Source: Acidobacteriota bacterium
GTDB taxonomy: Bacteria; Acidobacteriota; Thermoanaerobaculia; Gp7-AA8
DNA length: 64,000 bases
Direction: 5' to 3'
NCBI GenBank assembly: GCA_021781455.1
Contig: JAJXWV010000050.1
Location: forward strand, 1-64,000
Part shown: positions 17,179 to 25,866 of the stretch, in pieces
Layout of the letters: every line of letters starts with the position of its first letter
Numbering within the stretch: the first letter of the stretch is position 1
Notes under the pieces: generated by a model
The model's input: only the letters and a program-made list of their open reading frames with translations
Database searches by the model: none
What the model was told of the DNA's origin: nothing
Position numbers and translations under genes: made by a program

Positions 17179-17628
17179 ATGAGGAAGTTGATCCTCAGTG
17201 GAATACCGCTGTTGCTTGCGCTCCTCGCACTACCTGCGCAGGCTGAGTGTTACTATACGGTTATCGACAGAGTAGTCATCGAATATACCGATGGCTCTGG
17301 GAACGTGCTCGGCACTGACGTTAGGTACTTCTTTGGCTGGTCTTGCTACGCCAGCGACGGTACTCCTTACGACATCCCTGATTCAGGCGCTAACGGTGGT
17401 GGCGGGGGATCAGGCGATCCTAGCGTCTCAACACCAAGTGTAGGGTGCCAGATCGGAGAGTGTCTGGCCGATTGTGACCTCGCGTACGAGCTAGCCATTG
17501 AGCCGGAAGTCTTTCCGCCGGAGTACTACGGCGGAGCGCAAATCAAACCGTGCGGTATTGTTTGTCAGGAGCTTGCGACGAGCAACCGCAATGCCTGCTA
17601 CGGCGAGTGCGCTAGCGACTGCAATTAG
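17179..17628 (+). CDS. Secreted cysteine-rich small protein of unknown function
   Basis: 149 residues from the ATG at 17179 (AGAAGGAGAGG upstream). Signal peptide: LILSGIPLLLALLALPAQAE. The mature protein starts CYYTVIDRVVIEYTDG, has a Gly-rich linker (GGGGGSGD, near residue 75), then a Cys-rich C-terminus: CQIGECLADCDLAYE ... CGIVCQEL ... ACYGECASDC. About eleven cysteines in 128 mature residues suggest a disulfide-stabilised exported protein. No family recognised. Only 17 bases separate it from the next secreted-protein gene. The pair sits between ~200-bp direct repeats, and a fossil of this gene's middle lies just upstream. Confidence 0.65.
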   Translation: MRKLILSGIPLLLALLALPAQAECYYTVIDRVVIEYTDGSGNVLGTDVRYFFGWSCYASDGTPYDIPDSGANGGGGGSGDPSVSTPSVGCQIGECLADCDLAYELAIEPEVFPPEYYGGAQIKPCGIVCQELATSNRNACYGECASDCN

Positions 17629-17645
17629 AACAAAGGAGAAGAATC

Positions 17646-18320
17646 ATGCACCGTTTCGTGCTCATTCTGCTGTCGATTTCGACACTGGTGCCGCAGGCAT
17701 TTCCGGTCGCGCTACGGACCCACTATGTCGTCGTCCATAAGGACATGACTCCTGCGTACGAAGTCACCAGGATTCACATCTCGAGCGAGGCCGCAACGAA
17801 AAGGACCTTTCTGATCGCGGACGCGAAGGCGCCACTCGTCCGAATCGAAGAGACCTACGACTGGGCAGGGCACAAGCGTGTGACCCAATACACGCTCCTT
17901 CGCGATTCGCATGCGACTGCGAGAATCACAGTTGACATGCCGTACGCGGCAACGACTGAATCGGGCGTCCGCGGCGAGATCAAGAACCGCCCCGAGCTTC
18001 GGTCGGCGACGCGGCCAGTAACCATAGAGGGGCCGGCGGGCAGGGTGCTGCATGCCAATGACAGTGATTGGTATGCAGCAGGTTTCGCCGAAACGAGGCG
18101 GCAGGGAACAAAAGACGCGGTTGGGCCGGATGTGCTCTCGCTGCTCTCCGATCTGCGAGACCTGGCCGGGTTGCCGCCTTTTGCTGACCTGAATACGACG
18201 CTTGGATATGTCTTCGGGCCGGAGTCTTTGGTGTACAAATCGCCGGATTTGATGGTCGCGACGACCAAGCCCGACTGCAGGTTCGACGCGAAATTCGGAA
18301 CGGCTTGCGAGGCGAAATAG
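17646..18320 (+). CDS. Secreted protein of unknown function, partner of the Cys-rich protein
   Basis: 224 residues with signal peptide RFVLILLSISTLVPQAFPVA. The mature region is mostly polar beta-strand pattern (RTHYVVVHKDMTPAYEVTRI; VTQYTLLRDSHATARITVDM). The C-terminal region has two cysteines (DCRFDAKFGTACEAK). Family not recognised. AAAGGAG sits eight bases before the ATG, and the upstream gene ends 17 bases earlier, so the two are an operon. A 10-bp-stem hairpin follows. Lower GC and AT-ending codons compared with neighbours hint at foreign origin (impression only, not computed). Confidence 0.65.
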   Translation: MHRFVLILLSISTLVPQAFPVALRTHYVVVHKDMTPAYEVTRIHISSEAATKRTFLIADAKAPLVRIEETYDWAGHKRVTQYTLLRDSHATARITVDMPYAATTESGVRGEIKNRPELRSATRPVTIEGPAGRVLHANDSDWYAAGFAETRRQGTKDAVGPDVLSLLSDLRDLAGLPPFADLNTTLGYVFGPESLVYKSPDLMVATTKPDCRFDAKFGTACEAK

Positions 18321-18346
18321 ACACCTTTGAGTGAAATGCTGACTGC

Positions 18347-18381
18347 CGTGGATCGGGGGCGTTAGGGGCCGCCGATCCACG
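18347..18381 (+). terminator. Hairpin terminator after the secreted-protein pair
   Basis: CGTGGATCGG / CCGATCCACG, a 10-bp stem with a 15-base loop, 26 bases after the stop at 18320. Confidence 0.65.
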
Positions 18382-18422
18382 CTCCTCCGCACTGACGCGG
18401 TGCATCTCGCGATCAGGCCGCG

Positions 18423-18621
18423 CGAGGACTTCTTCGCCTGTCCGCGATCGTTTCGCGCAGAAACTTCAGCAGCGCGCGCTCCTCGACGGAGAGGCCCACG
18501 AAGGCAGGAGACCTGGCCCCATTAGCCCTCCCTGGCGATCACCTTCTGAATGACCTTACACGCGAGACCTTGGAAGCGCCGGCCGTTGTAGCGGTCGGCG
18601 AGGTGATTCCGCCGGCATCCT
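18423..18621. repeat. ~200-bp direct repeat, right copy (left copy 16801-16999)
   Basis: See the left copy. Here the embedded minus-strand gene end reads DRYNGRRFQGLACKVIQKV, then IAREG and stop, immediately followed by the repeat core at about 18508. This reading is cleaner than the left copy, suggesting a real protein C-terminus was captured. Confidence 0.8.
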
Positions 18622-18960
18622 CCCCCGGAAACTGGAGACCTGGCCCCGCAACCTTCCCGGAAACTGGAGACCCGGCCTGCAACGTTAGGAACTGGAGACC
18701 TGGCCCCGTAACGTTCCGTAATAACGTTCCGTAAAGGTATGGCCCCATAACGTTAATGGGCGAGATGATTCCGCGGGCGTCCTTCCGGAAACTGGAGACC
18801 TGGCCCCGCAACGTTACATGGCCCCGCAACGTTAGCGGAGGCAGGAGACCCGGCCCCATTACCCTTAGCGGAGGCAGGAGACCCGGCCCCATTAGCCGTC
18901 CTCCACGGAGGCAGGAGACCTGGCCCCATTAGCCCTCCTTGATCGAGCCTCAAGGCAGTT
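18500..18960. repeat. Cluster of GAGACCTGGCCCC repeats, block A
   Basis: Eight cores near 18508, 18631, 18664, 18692, 18793, 18842, 18873 and 18913, in two flavours. One is GGAGGCAGGAGACCTGGCCCC + ATTAGCCCTCC; the other is GGAAACTGGAGACCTGGCCCC + GCAACGTTA. The first type has CAGG-AGA-CCTG as a small stem-loop with GGAGG/CCTCC outer arms. Several cores read GAGACCCGGCCC. No gene lies in this block. Confidence 0.85.
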
Positions 18961-19280
18961 TCCCGATCTGGGCTTTCGGCAGCATCACCAACAACGATAC
19001 GCAAGAGGTCACCATCGTTGCACCAAACATGAGCAAATGAACGGCGACGCGAAGTGTAGAAGTACTCGCTGTCGCCGTGGAGTTCATCGTTCGCGCAGAT
19101 GCCGAAGCCCAGCTGCACCGAGCGCTCATCCATGTCGCGCTTGCTCCAGTAGAGGAAGTTCGCGGCCTCGTACTCGACATCGCCGCTGCGCGCGCTCCAC
19201 GCCAGGAACGCGAGCAGGTCGGGGATGACGCTGCTCGGGTACCCGTCCCAGTGCCGGTACACGGTGCGACGCGTCCGGCC
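18961..19280 (-). pseudogene. Truncated protein with VYRHWDGYPS motif, both ends replaced by repeats
   Basis: The minus strand reads VYRHWDGYPSSVIPDLLAFL, AANFLYWSKRD, VQLGFGICANDELHGDSEYFY, then continues into translated repeat sequence. Related proteins start with 'MSTR...' about 20 residues before VYRHWDGYP; here that start is replaced by the GGAGGCAGGAGACCTGGCCCC element at 19277. The 3' end also runs into a repeat at about 18945. The fragment therefore looks like a gene eroded from both sides by repeat insertion. Function of the family unknown. Confidence 0.55.
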
Positions 19281-19620
19281 GTTGGAGCGGAGGCAGGAGA
19301 CCTGGCCCCATTAGCCTAATGGTTGGAGCGGAGGCAGGAGACCTGGCCCCATTAGCCCTCCCTGGCGGCCCGAATCCCATCCACCCCGTAGTCACTTCTT
19401 CGTAAGGCCATTGGGGTCAGAGCTTCGGTCGGATGGATCAGGAAGCGCGGAGTGGGGTCAGTAGCGGAGGCAGGAGACCCGGCCCCACGGAGGCACCGGC
19501 ATCCTTCCCCGGAAACTGGAGCCTGGCCCCGCAACGTTATGCATCCTTCCCGGAAACTGGAGACCCGGCCCGCAACGTTAGGAACTGGAGACCTGGCCCC
19601 GTAACGTTCCCCCTGTCTCG
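19260..19620. repeat. Cluster of GAGACCTGGCCCC repeats, block B
   Basis: Six cores near 19286, 19335, 19474, 19515, 19557 and 19585. Bases 19505-19612 repeat the order of 18620-18715 (three GGAAACTGGAG units separated by CGCAACGTTA/CGTAACGTT). Bases 19335-19402 match 23030-23115, including a fragment of the 3' end of the DUF4412 gene. Nothing coding. Confidence 0.85.
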
Positions 19621-19867
19621 AGTTGCTGCGGCGGGAGATGAAGCCTGTGCTGCCGCGGCTGCGCGAGTTCTATCCGTCAGCGTCGCGCTACGCCGCCTCT
19701 CCGCCGTAACGCCAATCCGTTTTCGCCTAACACGCGCGTTTCAGAGATGAAAGGTGGGCAGTGCCCCGCGGTGAGGTTCGATCCGCGACGCGACGCACGG
19801 CGGAGCATGTGTGGCGAAGGCACGAAAAGCGTGTCGACGAGAGGCGGTGCCATCGAAAGTCGAAACA

Positions 19868-20023
19868 CTTGACGAGAGACGCCTGCTCTGAGAGTTCTTC
19901 GCAGAGTCCCCGGGCCGCGAATCGAAGACCCGACCCCATTCTCCCCTTGACGAGAGACGCCTGCTCTGAGAGTTCTTCGCAGAGTCCCCGGGCCGCGAAT
20001 CGAAGACCCGACCCCATTCTCCC
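19868..20023. repeat. 78-bp tandem duplication
   Basis: Two head-to-tail, essentially identical 78-base units (19868-19945, 19946-20023), each ending GAAGACCCGACCCCATTCTC, a relative of the repeat core. The downstream sequence repeats CCATTCTCCCGCC pieces and then a GAGCGAAGCGAAGGGATGA word. The rest of 19621-20110 shows no gene. Confidence 0.85.
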
Positions 20024-20123
20024 GCCCACCATTCTCCCGCCCGCGACCCCATTCTCCCGCCCCGCGGCGCAGAGCCTGCCCTGAGCGAAGCGAAGGGATG
20101 ACGGGGGACAGGAGAAAAATATC

Positions 20124-20146
20124 GGGCGGCCTTTTGAAGGCCGCCC
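20124..20146 (-). terminator. Intrinsic terminator (minus strand) following the rpoC fragment
   Basis: A perfect 10-bp stem GGGCGGCCTT / AAGGCCGCCC with a 3-base loop. On the minus strand it is followed by GATATTTTTCTCC, a U-rich tail. It is directly downstream of the rpoC-like fragment and may be the original rpoC terminator carried along. Confidence 0.8.
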
Positions 20147-20151
20147 GGAGA

Positions 20152-20267
20152 GGCTGCATCTGCGGGCAGATGGTCTCGATGTGCTTGTCGTTGATGGCCA
20201 CCGACTGCGAGCGGTAGACCTCCTGGATCTTGTCGACCAGGTACTTCTGCAGCTCCATACCTACCAT
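20152..20267 (-). pseudogene. Fragment of the RNA polymerase beta' (rpoC) C-terminus
   Basis: The minus strand reads [20 protein letters not shown], then [14 protein letters not shown], which is the strongly conserved C-terminal helix region of RpoC ('LQ.YLV..IQEVYR.QGV.INDKHIE.I.RQM'). The segment starts abruptly and the match ends at QM, where intact RpoC continues for only a few residues. About 115 bases plus a terminator have been copied here, far from any rpoBC operon in the window. It cannot encode a working subunit. Confidence 0.8.
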
Positions 20268-20272
20268 GAGAC

Positions 20273-20288
20273 CCGGCGAACTCGCCGG
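20273..20288 (-). terminator. Short hairpin after the 20295-22838 gene
   Basis: CCGGCGA / TCGCCGG, a 7-bp stem with a 2-base loop, just after the stop codon (minus strand). No U tract; moderate support. Confidence 0.4.
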
Positions 20289-20294
20289 CGCCTG

Positions 20295-22838
20295 TTAGCG
20301 CACCTGGATGTCCGCGGTGAGGAACTTCATCCAACCCGAGAACGGTCCCAGATACCCACCGAACGCGCTCTTTGTTGACGACCCTGCGACATTCATGACG
20401 AGGCTGTACGTGTGAGCAGGGGCCGCCTGAAAGTCGAACGTGTACCGCCACGTGCAGTCAGTAAGATCGAGGCCGCCGAAGTTCTCTCGGCAGCCGGAAA
20501 TCGGATGTGCATCGCTCTTCATCGACACAAACGTGCCAGCCGTGTCGTCATGCAGTCGAGGAAAAGCGTCCGGGGCCCAGTAGTCTCCCGAGAAGCCGTA
20601 CTCAACCACGACTGCGAGCGTGAGGTCCTGAGGATAAGGCCCAGCGTACGTGAACGGTACTGCGTAGCCGATGGAGGCGTCTCCGGTACAGCTGTTGATG
20701 AAGTACTTCACGCCACACGGCGGATCGTAAACCTCCTCATCGACGTGTACCGTGTTTGGTGCGTCTAACGTGGAGCAGTGGTTCACGGCTTGCGGCTGTG
20801 AGGACGGCCCACAGGGGCGGAGCATCGCAGTTGCGGTCGGCCGGAAGACGACCGTCACGGACCCAAACAGCGTCCCCGTTGACGACGGCGTGTACCCCTC
20901 GTCGAAAACGGCCGCCGCAACGGTTTCGGGTGCGGGAATGAAACTGAGGAAATGTCCTGCAGGAGGGAACACCTGATACGTCCCGGCGGCGGTGATTGGC
21001 AGAATGACGTGAGTGATTTTCCAGTTCCGGGTCACGTTGAGCTGGACGGGCGGTGGTGACCAGTCGTCGTACGCCTTCTGCCCGGCGACGGTCCTCCAAT
21101 CCTGGGCGACCCAGTTCTTATGACGATCGCCCTGAGCTGCCTTCCACATCACATCGCCTACGTTGAGGCTCGGGTTCGCTACGATCCGCACGCGCAAGCC
21201 GGCCGGTTCTTTCTCCGGGTATGGCGTGTTCTCCATGACGAAGAAGTCGCCCCGGGCGAGGAGCGGCTGGAGATTGCTCGGCAGCTCGACACCTACCTCG
21301 GAAGACGTGGGGTAGGTGAGTTTTGCGACAGCGACGTTCTCCACCGCCATCCGGAAGCGCTGAATCTCTTTCTCGATGTATGGAGCGAAGACTTTCTTGC
21401 TCCAGTCGTTTGCCGTCTGTGGAGCGGGGAATTGAGCTGCACTGCTCGGATCCTTCCCCAACTGCGTGTACGCGTTGAGGACGAGTGTCGCGCACTTGAT
21501 CTGCATGCCGAGGAGTCTGTTGAAGTACGCCTCCATGGCGAGGTAACGGTCGACGGCGTCGTAATACGGAGGCGAGGACGTGAGCACGACCTTATCGCCG
21601 AAATGGTCGAGCAGCCCCGGTTTGTCGGTCGGATCAATCGCGGTGTAGAGCTTGTTGAAATTTTCGACGAATGCCCATTGGCCGAGAACATTCTTGGCGA
21701 ATTCCGTCTTCGTTTCCATCGAGACGGTGTTGTTGCCTTTGGCCTGCGCCTCGAACCAGGCGAGCGATTCGTTCGGCGTCTCTTGCTCGTAATGCGTCAG
21801 CAGCGCCGCGTTGACGGGGTCGACGGAGGTCGATTCTCCGATCGCCTGAAGAACCTCGTCTTCGGAAAGGTTGATCTTGTTCAACGTCTGGCCGAGCAGG
21901 TTCAGCATCACGGTTTGCGTCGCCTTGATGTTGTCCAGCTGATCGACGAGCCCAGCGACATCGGTCTTCTGGTCCGGCCCGTAGCCCATCTGGGCCAGGA
22001 ACGCAGCGGTGGCCTGCTCGGCTGCACCTTTTGCGGCCGCCCGGACCACGCTGCCCCAAAACCCGCCGCCACCTCCGTGGAGCATCCCGGGAGCAAGCTC
22101 GACCGAGGCGGCTCCGTCCGCATAGACCCAGTAGCCGTGTGTCGGGACGAAGGAATCCTGATCTCCGACCACTTCATATCCGTTCGCGCCGAACGAGTAG
22201 ACGAGCGGGCCAATCGCCTGGTTCGCGACGGCATCGTTGAAGGGCATCTTCAACTGATGGACCCAGGCATACTGTCGCGAGCGTATGAGCTCGATGTCGT
22301 ATGGGACGCCAACGAGGTTCCAGCCGTTCTTCAGCTCGACAGAGACGGTGGTCAGCTGGTTCGTCGCACCGCTGACCATCGCGACGGTCGGCACCGGCAC
22401 GTACAACCAGCAGGCGTGGCCCAGTGGGAGATCCTGATCGAACCCGTCGACGAACTGCTGGGTCGCAGCGTTCCAGGTGAACACGCGTGAGCCGGGCGGC
22501 AGTTCGGGGAAGATGTCCGCCAGTTTCTCAGAGCGCGCCCGCAGTGGCAGCGACACCAGGGACAAGCCTGCGGAGAGCGACAAGATCATGGTGTCGTCGC
22601 CGGGATTTGGCGGAAGAGCGACCGGTACTGCCGGGAGTGCATCGGCGCGGAGGCGAAGCGATGGTTCCGCCCGCGGCATTGGCGGCAGCGGTGGCATCGC
22701 CGGCGAGAACTGCCGGTGCACACGCCCTGGAATGGAAGATAGATGATCTAATGGCGCCATCTGCGCCGTGCACGGAGAGCTCGTTAGAGAAAGAACGAGA
22801 ACAGCGAGAGGTATTCGGATGAGGAGTCCGCATCTCAT
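20295..22838 (-). CDS. Large secreted protein of unknown function
   Basis: About 847 residues from the ATG at 22836-22838, chosen because RCGLLIRIPLAVLVLSLTSS and PCTAQ then form a signal peptide. Residues about 80-260 contain two 'NGWNLVGVPYDI / GLSLVSLPLRA' units, resembling the beta-sandwich 'GWNLVGLP' segments of surface proteins, interrupted by HACWLYVPVP and HGYWVYADGA. A Gly-rich GGGGGFWG near 265 leads to a helical region (DQLDNIKATQTVMLNLLGQT, LNKINLSEDE). The C-terminal 250 residues are beta-rich with paired cysteines. Not matched to a named family. Monocistronic, located between repeat clusters. Confidence 0.65.
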   Translation of the reverse strand: MRCGLLIRIPLAVLVLSLTSSPCTAQMAPLDHLSSIPGRVHRQFSPAMPPLPPMPRAEPSLRLRADALPAVPVALPPNPGDDTMILSLSAGLSLVSLPLRARSEKLADIFPELPPGSRVFTWNAATQQFVDGFDQDLPLGHACWLYVPVPTVAMVSGATNQLTTVSVELKNGWNLVGVPYDIELIRSRQYAWVHQLKMPFNDAVANQAIGPLVYSFGANGYEVVGDQDSFVPTHGYWVYADGAASVELAPGMLHGGGGGFWGSVVRAAAKGAAEQATAAFLAQMGYGPDQKTDVAGLVDQLDNIKATQTVMLNLLGQTLNKINLSEDEVLQAIGESTSVDPVNAALLTHYEQETPNESLAWFEAQAKGNNTVSMETKTEFAKNVLGQWAFVENFNKLYTAIDPTDKPGLLDHFGDKVVLTSSPPYYDAVDRYLAMEAYFNRLLGMQIKCATLVLNAYTQLGKDPSSAAQFPAPQTANDWSKKVFAPYIEKEIQRFRMAVENVAVAKLTYPTSSEVGVELPSNLQPLLARGDFFVMENTPYPEKEPAGLRVRIVANPSLNVGDVMWKAAQGDRHKNWVAQDWRTVAGQKAYDDWSPPPVQLNVTRNWKITHVILPITAAGTYQVFPPAGHFLSFIPAPETVAAAVFDEGYTPSSTGTLFGSVTVVFRPTATAMLRPCGPSSQPQAVNHCSTLDAPNTVHVDEEVYDPPCGVKYFINSCTGDASIGYAVPFTYAGPYPQDLTLAVVVEYGFSGDYWAPDAFPRLHDDTAGTFVSMKSDAHPISGCRENFGGLDLTDCTWRYTFDFQAAPAHTYSLVMNVAGSSTKSAFGGYLGPFSGWMKFLTADIQVR

Positions 22839-23029
22839 GAAGCACCACCTTTTCCCGGCGACGCTTATATCATGTCCCAACACACCGTGCCGCGACCTAA
22901 CTCGCCACGTGACGTGATAGGGCTTGGCATACGTGCGAACCCGGCGAAGAATTGTGCATCCATCGGCCTAACATGACGACTCGGGATGAGAACTCGGCGT
23001 CAGGTGTTCGGCCGGACCAGTAGCGGAGG

Positions 23030-23105
23030 CAGGAGACCTGGCCCCATTAGCCGGGCCCCATTAGCCCTCCCTGGCGGCCCTCCATGAATCCCATCCGCCC
23101 CGTAG
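23030..23105. repeat. Single GAGACCTGGCCCC repeat next to the DUF4412 gene end
   Basis: One GGAGGCAGGAGACCTGGCCCC core is followed by a doubled GGGCCCCATTAGCC and CTCCCTGGCGGCCC, then sequence up to the stop codon of the next gene. The block 23030-23115 matches 19335-19402, so the copy at 19.4 kb carried the last codons of this gene with it. Bases 22839-23029 show no gene. Confidence 0.75.
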
Positions 23106-23891
23106 TCACTTCTTCGGAACGAGCTTGTATCCAGCGGGCGGAGCAAAAAGGGAGTCATCGAGCGGCGTGGTGTCGACCGACTCGACCACGCTCGTCATCG
23201 ACATCCCTCCCATCCGCGCCATCATCGAGGCCATAGGACCTTCGCCGGTGATCGAGATCGTCATCTCCGTCTCATAAGGAATCCCGCCGGTGGAGGCGAG
23301 CAGCCGGTACATCTCGGCCATCGCTTTGGCCTGGCCGGGGGAACCTTTGGCGGCGCGGGGATCGCTGAAGATCCATCCTTTTTCGCCAGCTCCCTTGTAG
23401 AAGGCCATGTAGTCCTTCGTCCCCGGAGCGCCTTTCACGATCCACATCGGGCCTTTCAGATTCACGGTCATGCTCATGCCGGTCTCGCCGCCGATTCTGG
23501 TCGGCATCGAGATTTCGAGGTCATAGCCGTTCGCCGTCTTGCCCGCGACCTCTTTCTTCTGCCCCGTGGGCTTGACCGAAGCCTTCATTTCGCCGGCTTC
23601 GACATTCTTCGCCAACTCCTCGGAAAATGCCTTCATGTCCCACACGTCGGCGCTCTTCCTCTTCGCGTCGAGGATGTACATCTTCTGGTTCTCGACGTCG
23701 AAGATCGTGGTGACGACGTTGCCACGCGCCTCGGCTTCCGACCGCATTTTCATGCCCTTGATGTACGTCGTACTCGTCCCCGAAGCGGCCATGCCCATCC
23801 CCTTGCCGCTCGTGGTCTGTTTGATCATGACGTCCGCGAACGTCGGAACTGCCAGGGCAAGCGTCACTGCCACAACAATCACAGGTCTCAT
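23106..23891 (-). CDS. Exported DUF4412-like protein
   Basis: 261 residues. Signal peptide RPVIVVAVTLALAVPTFAD, then the DUF4412 pattern: VMIKQTTSGKGMG, TTYIKGMKMRSEAE, TTIFDVENQKMYILD AKRK, a middle region with PTGQKKEVAGKTANGYDLEI, and a Met-rich C-terminus (GPMASMMARMGGMSMTSVVE) ending FAPPAGYKLVPKK. Members are periplasmic beta-rich proteins of unknown role, resembling lipoprotein-carrier folds. Methionine clusters could bind soft metals, but that is speculation. Monocistronic. Confidence 0.8.
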   Translation of the reverse strand: MRPVIVVAVTLALAVPTFADVMIKQTTSGKGMGMAASGTSTTYIKGMKMRSEAEARGNVVTTIFDVENQKMYILDAKRKSADVWDMKAFSEELAKNVEAGEMKASVKPTGQKKEVAGKTANGYDLEISMPTRIGGETGMSMTVNLKGPMWIVKGAPGTKDYMAFYKGAGEKGWIFSDPRAAKGSPGQAKAMAEMYRLLASTGGIPYETEMTISITGEGPMASMMARMGGMSMTSVVESVDTTPLDDSLFAPPAGYKLVPKK

Positions 23892-24177
23892 GGATCGAGC
23901 TCCTTGGGTCCCGGATTGTAGGAGCGGAGCTCGATTGTCGGTATGCGCGCGATCACAGAGCGCCCCGATCCACCGCTTCCGAGATGAGCACCGCGCGCCT
24001 TGCCTTGGCGAGATTGAGAATTCTCTTCGCCGGGCGAGGGTCAGGTTTTCGGTCCGCGGTCGACGCTCAGCATCATCGCTGACCCTACTCGTGCTTCCCC
24101 TGCTCGTGCTTCCGGCGATGACGGGACTCGGTTTTCATTTGCTTTTCCGGCGGCGCGATTTCTAAGCTGAGCGAACG

Positions 24178-24492
24178 ATGAAGAAAGCACTGGCATTCGT
24201 CGCCGGAGTCTTCGCTGCGATCGCGCTCGTAATCTGGGTGGCCTCATGGTTCCGCGACGATCAGGCCGTTGCCACCTCGGCCGAACGACCGTGGCCGGGA
24301 GGGCTCGGAACGCTCGATTCCGTTGGTACGCTGGAAAGGTCGTCTCGCTCACAGGCTGCTCCGCAAAACGCCATGGAAACTACCACTGTTCCCGGATTCG
24401 TTTGCCGGCTACGAGGATTGCGAGCGAAAAGCAGCAGGATCAGTCTGGCGTTTTCGCGCCGGCGGGACCCCGTCGCGGCAGATGCACACTGA
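24178..24492 (+). CDS. Small membrane-anchored protein, possibly frameshifted
   Basis: 104 residues: [20 protein letters not shown] is a transmembrane or signal-anchor segment, followed by [20 protein letters not shown]. The first 50 residues look genuine. The rest ([20 protein letters not shown] onward) has weak protein character, and another frame becomes more protein-like ([14 protein letters not shown]) around 24400, so a frameshift is possible. Its 3' end overlaps the convergent histidine-kinase gene. No family recognised. The stretch 23892-24177 upstream shows nothing else. Confidence 0.35.
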   Translation: MKKALAFVAGVFAAIALVIWVASWFRDDQAVATSAERPWPGGLGTLDSVGTLERSSRSQAAPQNAMETTTVPGFVCRLRGLRAKSSRISLAFSRRRDPVAADAH

Positions 24493-25615
24493 AAACCGTG
24501 CCTTCGGATTCCGATGAAGCGGCCGCGATCGTGCCACCGTGCGCGGTCACGATTGCCCGCGAAATGAACAGCCCGAGGCCCACTCCCTGGCGTGCGCCGC
24601 TCGACCGGGCCCTCGTCGCTCCACGGACGAACGGGTCGAAGAGTGTCGGAAGCGCGGATTCAGGAATTTGCGGGCCCCGATTTGTGACCGTCAAGACCAC
24701 TCCCGAGCCCGAATTGTTGGCAGCGAGTGCGATTGCTCCGGTGTCGTCACCATGCTCCAGCGCATTGCCGATGATGTTCGACAGCACCTGCCGAAGCCGC
24801 GGTGCGTCCCACTCGCCGCGCAGATCTCCGTCCGAAGCGAAATGGAATGTCCGCTGCGGATTTGCGGCCTGGAACTCGTCGAGGACATCGCGACAGACCC
24901 CGGCGAGGTCCGCAGGAGCGACCGAAAGAGGAATGCCGCCGCCGAGCCGTGTCCGCGTGAAATCGAGCAGATCGTGAATCATGGTGGTCATCGTGCGGCC
25001 GAAGACCTTCATCCGCGAAGCAATCTGCGCGTTTTCCTGGTCCAGTTGCCCGAAGCGCTCCAACACCTCGCCGGAGAGCAGGAGCGCATTCAGTGGTGCG
25101 CGCAGATCGTGGCCCAGCGTCGCGATAAACAGCTCGCGTGATTCATCGACACGAGTCGTATAACTCCGAACCGCTTCGGCCAGCGATTGGTCGATCGACT
25201 CGTTGAAGCGGGTCAGGTCCGCGAGGTCTTGCGCGTTAGCATGGTCGACGGCCTGCCGCCAATGGTGCAGCACGCTCGCACGCAGGGCCCGATACTCAGA
25301 CACGACTTCGAGGAGGTTGAAGCCCGATCCGAGTCTCCCCAGGGCGTGTAACTCGGAGGCCTCGTCGAGGCGGTCGCTCTCCGCTCCTCCACCTCCGAGA
25401 CCTTTGGACTTGTCAGACTGCTCCCGGAGACTTTGAGCGGACACCATGTCGCGTGCGGTGACCCGGAGGATGCTCTCCGCGTGATCTCGAAGCTCGACCA
25501 CGCTCATCGCCGAACCGGGCGAAAGGGCGCGTGCAAACGATTCCCACTCGCCGAGAATCGGCTCAATATTGGCGACTATGAAATCCGCTAACCGCATGTG
25601 GCCGGCCTCATTCAT
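24440..25615 (-). CDS. Sensor histidine kinase with RsbRD-like N-terminal domain
   Basis: 391 residues. The N-terminal ~150 residues ([39 protein letters not shown]) match the RsbT co-antagonist RsbRD N-terminal helical domain. The HisKA H-box is [12 protein letters not shown], with the phosphorylated His near 170. The ATPase domain has an N-box ([19 protein letters not shown]), [16 protein letters not shown] and [18 protein letters not shown]. No transmembrane segments, so it is a cytosolic kinase, probably working with a response regulator encoded elsewhere. An alternative start is MRLADFIV six codons in. Confidence 0.85.
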   Translation of the reverse strand: MNEAGHMRLADFIVANIEPILGEWESFARALSPGSAMSVVELRDHAESILRVTARDMVSAQSLREQSDKSKGLGGGGAESDRLDEASELHALGRLGSGFNLLEVVSEYRALRASVLHHWRQAVDHANAQDLADLTRFNESIDQSLAEAVRSYTTRVDESRELFIATLGHDLRAPLNALLLSGEVLERFGQLDQENAQIASRMKVFGRTMTTMIHDLLDFTRTRLGGGIPLSVAPADLAGVCRDVLDEFQAANPQRTFHFASDGDLRGEWDAPRLRQVLSNIIGNALEHGDDTGAIALAANNSGSGVVLTVTNRGPQIPESALPTLFDPFVRGATRARSSGARQGVGLGLFISRAIVTAHGGTIAAASSESEGTVFSVHLPRRGPAGAKTPD

Positions 25616-25831
25616 GACATGAGAATAGTCGCCCTCTCGGACTACGCTGGTGCGTTAGGGGAGCTAATGCTAGCTTACTCGGCCTCGAGGGGGAGAAAGC
25701 GTTTACGCAGATCCAGCGCAGGGGAAAACCGAACGTCACTGCGAGGCTGACGACGATCGCGGTCGAGACACCGGCGTACGGCGCGCTCACACCAGGCAGC
25801 TCAGTGGACCTCCTCGTCATGTGTGAAAGTG

Positions 25832-25866
25832 TTGCCATATGTTGATAAGTGGGTACACTACAACAC
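25832..25866 (+). promoter_or_regulatory. Promoter of the AbiE operon, apparently leaderless
   Basis: TTGCCA (25832-25837) and TACACT (25854-25859) are spaced 16 bases apart. Transcription would start about seven bases on, essentially at the ATG at 25867, and no Shine-Dalgarno lies between, so a leaderless mRNA is likely. The remaining gap 25616-25831 has no convincing gene. Confidence 0.5.

Noticed and set aside
570-25660. Chromosomal integron with attC sites, suggested by scattered GTTAG/CTAAC words near gene borders (for example 572, 3136, 13059, 22970, 25650)
   Set aside because: Only one place (about 570-640) has facing GCTAAC/GTTAGC words with an inner palindrome. Other words lack a partner at attC spacing, genes point both ways, and no integrase is present.
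25608-25830. Reverse-strand transporter-like fragment (STELPGVSAPYAGVSTAIVV)
   Set aside because: Short, no start or motif, and the similarity is only an impression.
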